Notes under the pieces: model-generated
Database searches by the model: none
Told to the model about the DNA's origin: nothing
What the model saw: only the letters and a program-made list of their open reading frames with translations
Shown: positions 46,304 to 56,592 of the stretch, in pieces
Position numbering within the stretch: position 1 is the first letter of the stretch
Layout: each line of letters opens with the position of its first letter
Position numbers and translations under genes: made by a program
Origin: Tolypocladium sp. Sup5 PDA-1
Lineage: Eukaryota > Ascomycota > Sordariomycetes > Hypocreales > Ophiocordycipitaceae
Direction of reading: 5' to 3'
DNA: 64,000 nt
NCBI GenBank assembly: GCA_000750105.3
Contig: JPHH03000009.1
Coordinates: 310,001-374,000 of the forward strand

Positions 46304-48268
46304 CTACGCCTTGATCTGGCTCAATATCACATCCGCCGCCTTCTCGCCCACCATGTACGTCGACACGGCGGTAAAGGTGCCCGGGATGCGCGGGTACACG
46401 CTCGCGTCGACGACCCTGAGCCCCGAGACGCCCCTCACGCGGAAGTTCGAATCCAGCACGGCCATGGGGTCGCCGTCGGCGCCGATGGGGCACGTCGACG
46501 AGGCGTGGTGTCCCCAGGCCGTGTCCTTTGCGTACGTCTCGATGGCGGCGTCGGAAGTGACGTCGGCGCCGGGGAGGACCTCGCGCACGGGGACGAGCTG
46601 CCGCTTGAAGGCGTCGCGGGCGAGCGTCACGGCCTCGCGGATGGCGCGCAGGTCGGCGGACGAGTCGCCGACGCCCGTGTCGAAGTAGTTGTACACGATG
46701 TGCGGTACGTCGAGGGGGTCGGCGGAGCGTAGCGTCACGGACCCGGCCGTGTTGCGCGGGTGCGACTTGAGGATGGCCCAGGTGAAGAGGTCGTGGCGCG
46801 CCGTGATGTTGATGCTGTAGCCGGGGAAATAGCCCCTGAAGTTGACGGGCCCGCCAAAGACGAAGACGTCGAACTCGGAGGTGGCGCTCGCCGATGACTT
46901 GAACAGCATCGCCACGGCGAGGCCGTTGGAGGCGTACGTCCCGCGGTTTCCGAGAAAGGGGTTCTCCCACTTCCGCAGGCACGCGTCGTCGGCCGCGTCA
47001 TCGGCAAAGGTGCAGCCGTCGAGGGCGGCGAAGTCAACGGGCACAGTGCCCTGCACGGCGACCTCGTAGTGGTCCTGGAGGTTGGTGCCGACGCCGGGCA
47101 GGTCCTTGACGACCTTGATGCCGAACTTGGCGAGCTCGTCCTTGGGCCCGACGCCGCTGAGCTTGAGGATCTGGGGCGAGTTGTACGAGCCGCCCGCGAT
47201 GATGACCTCGTACTTGGCGTCTGCGGACCCGGGCACACCTTTGTTTGTCGACTTGTAGCGCGGGCTGGCCTTGTAGAGGTACGCTCCGTCGAGGAACTCG
47301 ACGCCCGTGGCGCGAGGCTCGTCGCCGCTCTCGTCAAAGACGACCTTGGTGACGTGGCAGTTCATCCGCACGTCCAGGGGGTACCTCTTGCTGCCGTCGA
47401 GCTTCTTCGCATCGCGCACCGCGACGACAAACTCGCGCGAGCCGACCCTCTTGCCGCCGTCCGCAGAGATGGGCGTCTGGAAGTAGCCGCCGTTCTCATC
47501 GCGCTGGGCCGTGTCGGCGTTGGCATCGCCGGCCAGGACGGAGCCCAGGTTGGGCAGCGCGTGGGTGAAGTTGCCGAGGGCAAAGGTGCCGCCGGTGACG
47601 AGGCTCAGCAGCTGAGGGTCCCCAAGCGGGATGGTCAGGGGCGCCGTCTCGGTGGACAGCCAGCCGTCGTAGCCGTGACCCTTTGCGCCGGGGAGGAGGT
47701 AGCGGTTGTGCTCCATGCGCACAAAGTACTTGCGCATGTTGTCCGGGGCCCACGACTCGTCGCCCGTCAGCGTGGCGATGTACTCAAAATCGGAGCGCTG
47801 CGGGTAGATGGCCACGAGGGCGTTGTGTGCCGTGCAGCCGCCGAGCGTCCCGGTCCTGGGATACAAAGTGCCGAGCATCTTGGAGCCCGCGGGTGGGTTG
47901 AGCCCCGTGTAGAGGCGTCCGTCCTGCGTCTGGTACGTCGTCTTGAAGTCGCGGGCCTGGCGGGCGTCGTCGGCGTAGTGCCGCACGAAGAAGTTCCACG
48001 CGAGGGAGCCGTCCTCGGAGGAGCGCGCCGAGTAGGCGGGCACCGTGTAGTTGACATTGTTGCCCTGGTCGTCGCCGGCCTCGATGAGCAGCGTCTTGTG
48101 GCCCGCGAGGGCGAGGCGCGCAGCCAGGGGGCCGCCGCCGGCGCCGGAGCCGACGACGATGAAGTCGTAGCCGGGGAGGTGGACGGCCGAGGTGAGGGAG
48201 AGGGAGGTGGTGAGGAGGAGGAGGAGGAGGAGGTTGAGAGAGGGGAGGTTGAGAAATGGGGACCACAT
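46304..48268 (-). CDS. Secreted GMC-family FAD oxidoreductase
   Basis: Single exon, 654 residues from the first in-frame ATG at 48268; the frame is open upstream, but only non-ATG codons precede it. Residues 1-28 are a signal peptide (poly-Leu core, LTSA end). The FAD-binding Rossmann motif VVGSGAGGGPLAARLA and LLIEAGDD follow at about 38-65. GMC signature regions appear as GTLGGCTAHNALVAIYP and IIAGGSYNSPQILKLSGVGP. The C-terminal catalytic stretch has WGHHASSTCPIG (catalytic His candidates) and VRGVSGLRVVDASVYPRIPG. The usual second catalytic His/Asn just before the final GEKAAD helix is not obvious: the sequence there is TFTAVSTYMVGEKAAD. Family members oxidise alcohols, sugars or aromatic alcohols; this one is probably extracellular or vacuolar. 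Substrate unknown. Confidence 0.92.
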   Translation of the reverse strand: MWSPFLNLPSLNLLLLLLLTTSLSLTSAVHLPGYDFIVVGSGAGGGPLAARLALAGHKTLLIEAGDDQGNNVNYTVPAYSARSSEDGSLAWNFFVRHYADDARQARDFKTTYQTQDGRLYTGLNPPAGSKMLGTLYPRTGTLGGCTAHNALVAIYPQRSDFEYIATLTGDESWAPDNMRKYFVRMEHNRYLLPGAKGHGYDGWLSTETAPLTIPLGDPQLLSLVTGGTFALGNFTHALPNLGSVLAGDANADTAQRDENGGYFQTPISADGGKRVGSREFVVAVRDAKKLDGSKRYPLDVRMNCHVTKVVFDESGDEPRATGVEFLDGAYLYKASPRYKSTNKGVPGSADAKYEVIIAGGSYNSPQILKLSGVGPKDELAKFGIKVVKDLPGVGTNLQDHYEVAVQGTVPVDFAALDGCTFADDAADDACLRKWENPFLGNRGTYASNGLAVAMLFKSSASATSEFDVFVFGGPVNFRGYFPGYSINITARHDLFTWAILKSHPRNTAGSVTLRSADPLDVPHIVYNYFDTGVGDSSADLRAIREAVTLARDAFKRQLVPVREVLPGADVTSDAAIETYAKDTAWGHHASSTCPIGADGDPMAVLDSNFRVRGVSGLRVVDASVYPRIPGTFTAVSTYMVGEKAADVILSQIKA

Positions 48269-49572
48269 GTTTGGGCTTTGGGTTTGAGCTTGAAACCGAG
48301 CTCCTTCCCGTTCTTGCTGCTCCCACGTGGGACTGAAGAGCCTCGGAGTACGTATCTCAGAGACGACGGCTTCAGGTGTAAGTCGAGACCTCACGATCAG
48401 AGAGGGCGGCTCACCGTCTATTTATCTGTCTGCCAGTAGTCCGTACAATCTCCTCGCCCCGGCAGCTAGTCACTAGGGCACGGCATCGTCATTCCTCGCC
48501 CACGGAAGCGGGAAAGAAAAAGACACCAACCACCTCGGCGTGCCCATAGCTGCAACTCCAAGGCGGCACTACTGCTGCTGCTAGCGAGCAGCAGCCTGAC
48601 AAGAGATCCGGGGTCGAGCCAGCCGACAGACAACCTCTACGAATGTCGCCGCCACCCCGTCCGCTACAGCGAGCCTCTGCGCCGGCAGTTGCTGCACCCG
48701 GACCAAACGAACCCACTAGTACGTCTTGTTTATGCAACCCCACTCCCCAATCGGCCGTCGCTGACCTTGACGTTGACCGCTGTTCATCGTGGCATTGAAC
48801 CGATGAAGATACGATACACACAACCAGACACAATCACAAGCTACGATTCAGCCACCTCTGCCGCCCCTCGCCACTTACACCGTCCAAGCCTCGGCTTCTC
48901 CAACGCCCAAGCTGGAAATTGGACTTGGGGGAGCTGCGCATTTGCGGGGTAAATCTTCGTTCCCGCCGCCACCCCCTGGTCGTTAGTGAGATCCTTCCCC
49001 TGTTCGTTAGTTATATGGAGACGTGACGAACCGTGTGTTCCGCGTAGGACGGGCGTTTCCGTCTTCCGTCGCCCCTCGACCTCGTACCCTCGTGGATAAT
49101 CTGCAGTAAACCAACCACCTCGCCAGTGTTGCGGTCGGCACATTAGATTGGTCGATAATGCACATGCACCTACGAATACTTGGCATCGGCCGCGATATCG
49201 AGCTGCGCCGAGAGATGCCGTCGTGGAGTCTTCCAGGGCAAGGATGAAGCGATTGGCTGCCGTTGACGTGCATACAGCGGCTCTGTCCGCAATGCGTTCA
49301 CGTTGCAGGCATCCCTAGTTCACCCTCACGGTTGAGGGCTGATCCTAGCGTGCGGACGTCGAGCTCGTTCTTTGCCGGACTCGAGCGGTCCGTCGTGGGT
49401 TGATATAGATGTCTAACCCTCCTCCATGGCCATCGACACATCGTGACGCCAAATGACCCCTTTTTATATGCGTACACACATGACAAACATTTGCCATCGC
49501 GGAAAACCACCACGCCGGAGCGCCTTAGGAACAACATGTAGTCCAAAACACAAATCCCCTTGACCTCGCCCC
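48269..49572. other. 1.3-kb intergenic region upstream of the GMC gene
   Basis: Contains the GMC promoter and the snu114 3' flank (both genes on the minus strand). No gene, repeat or RNA is recognised. A C-rich run near 48300-48360 may belong to the GMC leader. Confidence 0.4.
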
Positions 49573-52500
49573 TCACATGTCTCCCAACATGCCGCTCTCC
49601 ATGAGGCTCTGGTAAAACTCGGGCTCCAGGAACGTCTTGACGCTCACGTCCTCGCTCAACCCCTTGCGCCGTCTCGTTTTCAGCACAAAGTCTCTAGCCG
49701 TTGCCTGTGTCGACGCCGGCTGCAGAGGACGGATGACCTGTTCCCTGTCCAGCGGGTCACCGGGCACGATGCTCCAGCTATCGAACACCATGCTCACCAT
49801 GGAGCTACCCTGCGTCTTGATCCGCAGGTCCGTCTCGAACCCGAAGCTGTCAATGACCGGCAGCAATCCGTTGACGCGATACAGCGGCGTCCCAGCCACC
49901 GGCCCGTCCGACAGCACGTGCCCTCGTCGACGGGCCAGCACGTTGTACACCTCCATGTACGAGTCTTCGGGTCCGGTGACAGACACGGCGTAAACCGGCT
50001 CCATCAGGCGTGGAGACGCCATCAGGAACGACGAGTAGCACGCTCGTCGTGAAGTCGGGATCATCTGCCCGCCACCACGGTAGATGGCCTCGGCAGCCAG
50101 TGTTATGTCCGTGACCTTGAACTTGGTATTGCGAATGGCTGGCCAGCGCGGTCAGCAATCAAAAACCTCACTCGGCAGCATGGCCTGAAACAAGGAGGGT
50201 ACTTACGTTCTTCGCACAGGGGTCCTTCGCGAACAGCCCAGTTGAATCCCTGCCGGATAGACTCCCGGACCGTGTTCAGCAGCTTCTTGTCAATCTGTCG
50301 TTGGGGAGCCATTAGCATTGTGTATACGTCGAACTTGTTTGGCACGAGGGCTGGGCCTACCTCTGTGGGAAGAGTGTCGTCCTGCAGAATGTTGGGTCCC
50401 TTGTCGTCTGGCCCAAACGCCCAGATGCTCCTCGCCGCCAGCTTGTCCCAGCCATGGTTCTCCTCGAAGAACTTGGCCGTCTTACGGACGGGGTCCCGGA
50501 TCGTGACTGCGCCAGTTTCAATGTCGGTCGAGATGCCCTTTTCAAGCTGCTCAGCCACCATGGTGATTCTGTTCTTCTTGTTGGGCGTAATGGCATAGCA
50601 CTTAGTTGCGGATGTCTCCACCACAGTCTCGCAAAACCGCGTGACGGGGTCCGACACCTTGATGTCCATGTCCGCGTACAAGCGACGCAGGTCGTGCAGG
50701 ACGCAGTCCATGTAGAGCTCTCCCGTCCCCAGGATGATGTGCTCTCCCGACTCCTCCACTTTGGTCTCGATGAGCGGATATGATTTTTGAATCTTGCGCA
50801 GCCCGTCCAACATCTTGGGCAGCTCCGACGGGTTGATGGGCTCGACAGCTACCTTCAAGACCGACTCGGTAAAGTGTGTGAGTGGTCGGAAAATGTACGC
50901 ATCCTCGTCGTCCTCCAGCTTCAGCGCCATGATCGTCGCCGACTTGACAATCGAATTGTCCACGCCGCCCAGCAGCACCAGATTACCTGCCGGCACGCCA
51001 TCCGTGAGGATGTTATACCTGGTTTCGGCGATGAAGACCTCGCTAATCGACGCCGCCGTCGTATCTTCGTCGTCGTCTAGCGAATACCCCTCGCCCAGGA
51101 CTCGGACCTCCATGCCCGGTCGGGCCGTGCCGCTCAGCACGCGTCCAAACGAGTAGAAGCTCTTGGCGTCCGAGGTGCTGAATAGCTTCGTGACGTGAAC
51201 CACCAGCGGACCGTCTTGGTCGCACGACTTCATCGAGGCAGCAACTTTGGTATCCAGCGGGCCGGTGTAGTACCGTTCCAAAAAGCGCTCGCCCCCCTCG
51301 GCCGGAGACGGAATGTGCTGCACAATCATGTCGACGAAGCCCGCAGACGGGCCAAAGAACTGCTCGCACACCAGCTTCAATATCACCTTGGCGTCGGCCT
51401 TGTACTGCGACGGCTTGAGCTCGATGCCAAGCGATTCCAGCACCTTTTTCAGCTTTGCGGGGCTGTCGCTGATGGAATGTGTGAATATCTTGTAGACGGG
51501 CTCCAGGATGAAATGCAAAAATGACCTCGCCGCCTTGTCCTCGACGGGTTTCCGGGTGAAGCTGCGCTTCTTGGGGTTGAAGAAGACGTCGCCCCACAGC
51601 CGCTTCGCAAAGTCCTCCGAGTTTATATTGCCGTACTTGTCAGCGTACATCTTGGCAAAAGACTGCAGCGTGAAGCACCAGCCGAAATCGGTGCACGCGA
51701 AGAGGACGTTGCCCTTCTCTGGGCTGATGCGCTTCGAGGCTGCCGTGGTGGGTGCCGTGTTTGTGATGATTGTGTTGACTTCCTCGACCACGTGCTTGAG
51801 CTTGAAGTACGCGTCCTTTGGGGGCAGCTTCAGCTCCAGGATCAAGCGGTCCATTTTGTTGATGATGAGGGTGAGAGGGATGTCCTCCAAGACAGCGTGC
51901 TTGATGATTTGCTCCGTGTTCACCTGCACGCCCTCGACAACGTCCACCACGAGACACACACCGTCGACGAGCCGAAACGCGGCTGCGACTTCGTCGACGA
52001 AGTTGACGTGACCGGGGGTGTCGATAAGGTTGACAAGATGCGACTTGCCCTTGGAGCTCTGCAGAACAAGACTCATGGGCGCAGCCTTGACGGAGATGCC
52101 TCGCTCCCGCTCGAGGATGTGGATGTCGGTGTATCGCAGCTTCTCGTCGCGCTTCCGCCCACTCCTCTTGTCCAGTCTGTCGGTGATGTCATGCGTCTCC
52201 ATGACGAGCATATCCATGAACGCCGTCTTGCCGTGATGCAGATGGCCCGCAAGCGCAACGTTTCGCGTCTGCTCCGGTAGGTTCATCAGGTCCGTCATGA
52301 ATGCGCGATCGAAGAAAACCGGCGGCAGGTCGGCCTCTTCGATGTTGAACTTCTTGACCTCGACAGGCGCGATGATGGGCTGGGTGAGGGGTTGCGCATC
52401 CTCTTCTTCGACACGTGTCTCGACTTCGGCTCCGTACACTTGTTCGGCGGTCGGGTAGTATTGCTTATCCTCGTGGAGGATGACGGCGTTGGAGGGGCCA

Positions 52501-52790
52501 TCTGTCGCGAGGCTGAAGTCAGTCGAATGCCCAAACACCGCCAGCGGGGGGCAACATACCATCAATCTCCATGAGCTCGTCGCCCGTCACTCCCTGGCCG
52601 TGGGCCTGCTCGGGCTCGTCGTCGTAGACATAGTCGTTCGCATCCACGCCCGCCTCGGACGCCTCCTCGGATGCGGCCTCCTCCCCAATGAAGTTGCCGA
52701 ACCTGTTGCATCATCTGGTCAGCGACAATTGCTTCTGTGGGGGCATGTGCACGCGGCCAGGGGGGCTAACTCGTCGTAGAGATCATCCAT
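49573..52790 (-). CDS. snu114: U5 snRNP GTPase Snu114 (EF-2-like)
   Basis: Five exons: 52790-52771, 52702-52560, 52501-50361, 50294-50207 and 50138-49573; 985 residues. The 20-nt first exon encodes MDDLYDE. The acidic N-terminus (YDEFGNFIGEEAA) leads to the GTPase: P-loop AGHLHHGKT, DTPGHVNFVDE switch II, and NKMDR as G4. EF-2-like domains II-V follow, with REGPLCEEPIRNTKF, YRGGGQMIPTSRR and IDSFGFETDLR toward the C-terminus, and the conserved KTRRRKGLSEDVS end. Family knowledge: Snu114 sits in U5 snRNP with Prp8 and Brr2 and its nucleotide state controls spliceosome activation and disassembly. Intron 50360-50295 is in frame and stop-free, so a naive ORF call would retain it and insert 22 foreign residues between LPTE and IDKKLLN. 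Confidence 0.95.
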
Positions 52791-54487
52791 CTTGCCGTTG
52801 ACGAGGTGAGAGCGCCGGGGTGTTGATTGGCACGCGACGCAGTGCACCTTGTGTTCCTCGTGGTAGTGAGAGCTCAAGCCTCGCGCCAGCGACCTGTAAC
52901 TTTTTTGAGATGACAAGGCGCGAGGCTGCGTCACGTGCACGGCCAACTGCAAGGCTGCTGGCAGCTGAGGGTGCGCTAGGGCGCTGGTTGGCCAGCGCCG
53001 TGCCAGCCAGGAACGCTGGTGGGCTCAGCAGGCATGGCGCCACTAGAAGCCCCTGGCCGGCTCAGCAGATTTGCAGGGGCCCTCTGCCGACAGCGGAGCG
53101 CTAGAGGCGCTGCACCTTGTATTTCCTATTTACTCGTACTGCTCGTATATATACATATATACTCGTACATGTGAGGTTTTTAGTAACAAGTGCTTTTATA
53201 AAATTACGCGTAAGACCGGATCGAAGACTGGGCGGCATGGAGTAATGGAGTCTAAGGTACCTTATACTAAGCTTTGTCCCCTAAGGCCTTGTAAGAACCG
53301 CGCCCCTTCCCCCGCTTACGGAACTATAGTGCACGATGGATAATCACCCATGTAATTATTGGACTCGGACTGGAAAAGCTGCTTGTATGTAAAACACGGA
53401 CGGTACGGAGTAGTGAGTTGGAGATAGAAGACACCCTTACACATACATATACCCGTGGTGTTGCCAACCCCCCAATCCGCTGCAGCCAGAGCCCCTCCCC
53501 CCACCGCCGGCTGGAAGCCTCCACCGTCTCATCAAAAAGGCGGCGAGCGTGAGGTGACGACGATGGGCAGCGCCGCTTTAAGGCACCCTGTACGTGCCGG
53601 GAGCTCACCAGCCGGACATGGGATCCGACAGCTCCTTGCCGCAACTTGCCTCAACAATTCCTCTCTAGTCCGTACATTGGGTAATCCGTAACTTACATTG
53701 AGGTAGATCTGGTGTGCCCGCAGGAGTAGAAGTCAACATGTCATATGCCTCGGAAATACATCACCGCAGTGGATGCCATGAGCAGCCAAGCATGCACGCC
53801 ATGTCCAGCTCGGTGACACGACGTAAATACGCAGTGAGGTCCACCAAGAAAGGATGGGATGCAGCCGTGGGCCACCTACGACGTATTCCACTCATTATGT
53901 CACGCATCCCACTCGAAACGTACGAGTGCGTACGAGTAGGGTGATGAGGTAGACTCGTGGTGGAGAGGCAAACGAGGTCGCGTACAAGTGCCTCTTTGGA
54001 ACACTGCACTCCCTAGGTGCCCATGGATCGGATCCGAGTGCTTCACTTACAGGTCTGCGAGCGCCCACGGCACCAGCACTCCAGCAGCCAGCATTATTCC
54101 AAGTGAAACACGGCCACAGAGTACACCCACGGGCAGGCATAATCAACGTCCGGGGCGATTATTAATATCTCCCGACAACCAGGCCATTTACCCTGCTGCA
54201 ACAGCTCAGCCATCGCCAACGCTTCCAACCAACCGTAAAAGCGCCGTTGCCGCTAAGCCCAGAGTGGCCCAGAGTGGCTGGCCCACACTCCCTGTACAAT
54301 AGGCCTAACTAATAACTAAGTTAGTTAGGGAACCACCCTGAGCGATCATCTTTCTTTTTGAAGCTCCCCACGTCCACCTCCCCTCCTGGCCGTGCCTCTC
54401 CATCTTCATCTCGCCAATATTCCCATCTGACCCCAATCTGTCCCTCGATTCTCCCAAGCAACACATTTTTAATCCAGACTCGCCATC
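52791..54487. other. 1.7-kb divergent intergenic region, snu114(-)/erg10(+)
   Basis: AT-rich patches lie near 53110-53230, with AGGTACCT at 53255, a TACGGAGTA word at 53404 and the hairpin at 54304-54329. The final 150 bases are CT-rich leader of erg10. No gene is supported. Confidence 0.5.
54304..54329. promoter_or_regulatory. Perfect 9-bp inverted repeat upstream of erg10
   Basis: CCTAACTAA and TTAGTTAGG are exact reverse complements, separated by 8 bases, 158 bp before the erg10 ATG. It could be a dimer binding site or a hairpin; no known factor is implied. Confidence 0.5.
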
Positions 54488-55877
54488 ATGGCTGGCCTTC
54501 CTCCCGTCTACATCGTCTCCGCTGCCAGAACCCCCATCGGGTCGTTCCTCGGGTGAGCACCCCCACCAAATGAACCCCGACCGGTTTCGGCCAGTGCTGA
54601 CAACTTCACCACAGGTCTCTGTCGAGCCTGAGCGCGACGCAGCTAGGTTCCTCTGCTATCAAGGGTACGGTATCTTCGACGCTCGCAGGAACGAAACAAT
54701 AACGGTCTGACGTGTTACAAGGCGCCGTTGAGCGGGCCGGCATCAAGCCGGAGGACGTTGAGGAGGTCTTCTTTGGCAATGTCCTCTCCGCAGGGTATGT
54801 CCACCACAGCGCCCCTTACAGTCTCTTCTGTATTTAGAGACCATTCTTTGATCTTCGAAACTAACACCCCCCAGCCTCGGCCAGGGCCCTGCCCGCCAGT
54901 GCGCCATCGGCGCCGGCCTCCCCCAGTCGACCGTCTGCACCACGGTGAACAAGGTCTGCGCCTCGTCCCTCAAGGCCATCATCCTCGGCGCCCAGAACAT
55001 CATGCTCGGCACCTCGTCCGTCGTCGTCGCCGGCGGCGCCGAGTCCATGTCCAACACCCCCCACTACCTCCCCAACCTGCGCACCGGCGCCAAGTACGGC
55101 GACCAGACGCTCGTCGACGGCGTCCTCAAGGACGGCCTCACCGACGCCTACAAGAAGGAGCACATGGGTCTCGCCGGCGAGCTGTGCGCTGATGACCACG
55201 CCTTCTCCCGCGAGGCCCAGGACGACTACGCCATCGCCTCGTACCGCAAGGCCCAGGCCGCCACCGAGGCCGGCCACTTCGCCGAGATCGTCCCCGTCGA
55301 GGTCAGCGGCGGCCGCGGCAAGCCCTCCATCAAGGTCGACCGCGACGACGAGGTCAAGAACCTCAACGTCGACAAGCTCAAGGCCATGCGCCCGGCCTTC
55401 AAGCCCGACGGCTCCATCACCGCCCCCAACGCCGCCCCCATCAACGACGGCGCCGCCGCCGTCGTCCTCATGTCCGAGGCCAAGGTCAAGGAGCTCGGCC
55501 TCAAGCCCATCGCCAAGATCCTCGGCTGGGGCGACGCCGAGCGCGAACCCGAGCGCTTCACCATCGCCCCCTCGCTCGCCATTCCCAAGGCCATCAAGCA
55601 CGCCGGCCTCTCCGACAAGGACGTCGACTTTTACGAGATTAACGAGGCCTTCTCCGTCGTCGCCCTCGCCAACATCAAGCTCCTCGGCCTCGACGCTGAC
55701 AAGGTCAACGTCTTTGGCGGCTCCGTCGCCATCGGCCACCCCCTGGGCTGCTCCGGCGCCCGCATTGTCACCACCCTGATCTCGGTCCTCAAGCACAAGG
55801 GCGCCAAGATTGGCTGCGCCGGCATCTGCAACGGCGGCGGCGGCGCCTCTGCCCTCGTCATCGAGAACCTGCAATGA
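54488..55877 (+). CDS. erg10: Cytosolic acetyl-CoA C-acetyltransferase (thiolase) Erg10
   Basis: Four exons: 54488-54552, 54615-54664, 54722-54794 and 54875-55877; 396 residues, close to yeast Erg10. Three short introns cluster in the first 400 bp. Catalytic residues are intact: nucleophile Cys91 in NKVCASSLKAI, His351 in GHPLGCSGAR and Cys381 in GICNGGGGAS; NEAFSVV and GGAESMSNTP are also family motifs. It condenses two acetyl-CoA to acetoacetyl-CoA, the entry step of the mevalonate/ergosterol pathway. The protein starts MAGLPPVYIVSAARTPIG with no presequence and no obvious C-terminal peroxisome signal (ends ENLQ), so the cytosolic form is inferred. Strong C-ending codon bias in the last exon suggests high expression. 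Confidence 0.96.
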
Positions 55878-56592
55878 CTCGACGACGCGCGACATGACCA
55901 CCTTGACCCCCACCACCTCCCGCAGGTGTCGAGGCTGTAATGACTGAATGAGCCAATGCTTCGTTCGACTTGACTGCGGAGGGAGTAGATAGATGCGAGG
56001 AACGGAAGTCTACCGTTGAGAGGACAAAAAGTTGGTCACTGCCATATAGGTTGCCATATAGGTTCCATATGCCGGTATAGACATCATCATAATCAATCAA
56101 TGCTTCAACACACATGTCATTCATTATCGAGGCCAGTGCAACAGTGCCATTCCCGTAACTGCGTCTAAAAATACATGCGAAAAGGGTAAACAGTGTCCCC
56201 GGGCCGTCGTCATATACGCGGACCCTTTGCACAGGATATACCCTAATCTACCTACCCCGGCCTCGCCCCTCGCACTCCTCAAGGTGACAGTCGTCAAAGA
56301 GGACCAGTGTTTTTGCTTTCCCTAAGCTAGCAACACAGACTCGAAAGTATAAAAGGAAAAAGGGGAAAAAGGAAAACAACCGAAGAGTGGGAACAAGAGC
56401 AGCCGTCAACGCTCTCAAACAAGACGTTTTCCCCCCTCGCAATGCCCATAGCGCGAGGCATGCAACAAAAGTCCATGAGGCGTGGTAATACCCCAATAGC
56501 AAAGCAACGAAAAAAACAAGACCTGAAAACCGGCCGGAGAATAATCCACTGCTCCAAACTGTGCCATCCTGATGTCCCTCGTGTCGATCAAC
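55878..56592. other. Convergent 3' intergenic region, erg10/sin3
   Basis: 715 bp with A-rich runs near 56340-56400 and 56500-56520, plus a short direct repeat (TTGCCATATAGG twice, near 56040-56065). No gene is seen. Confidence 0.45.

Noticed and set aside
47069..48439. 456-codon plus-strand frame antisense to the GMC gene
   Set aside because: Gly/Val/Glu-rich shadow of a strongly biased sense gene; no motif.
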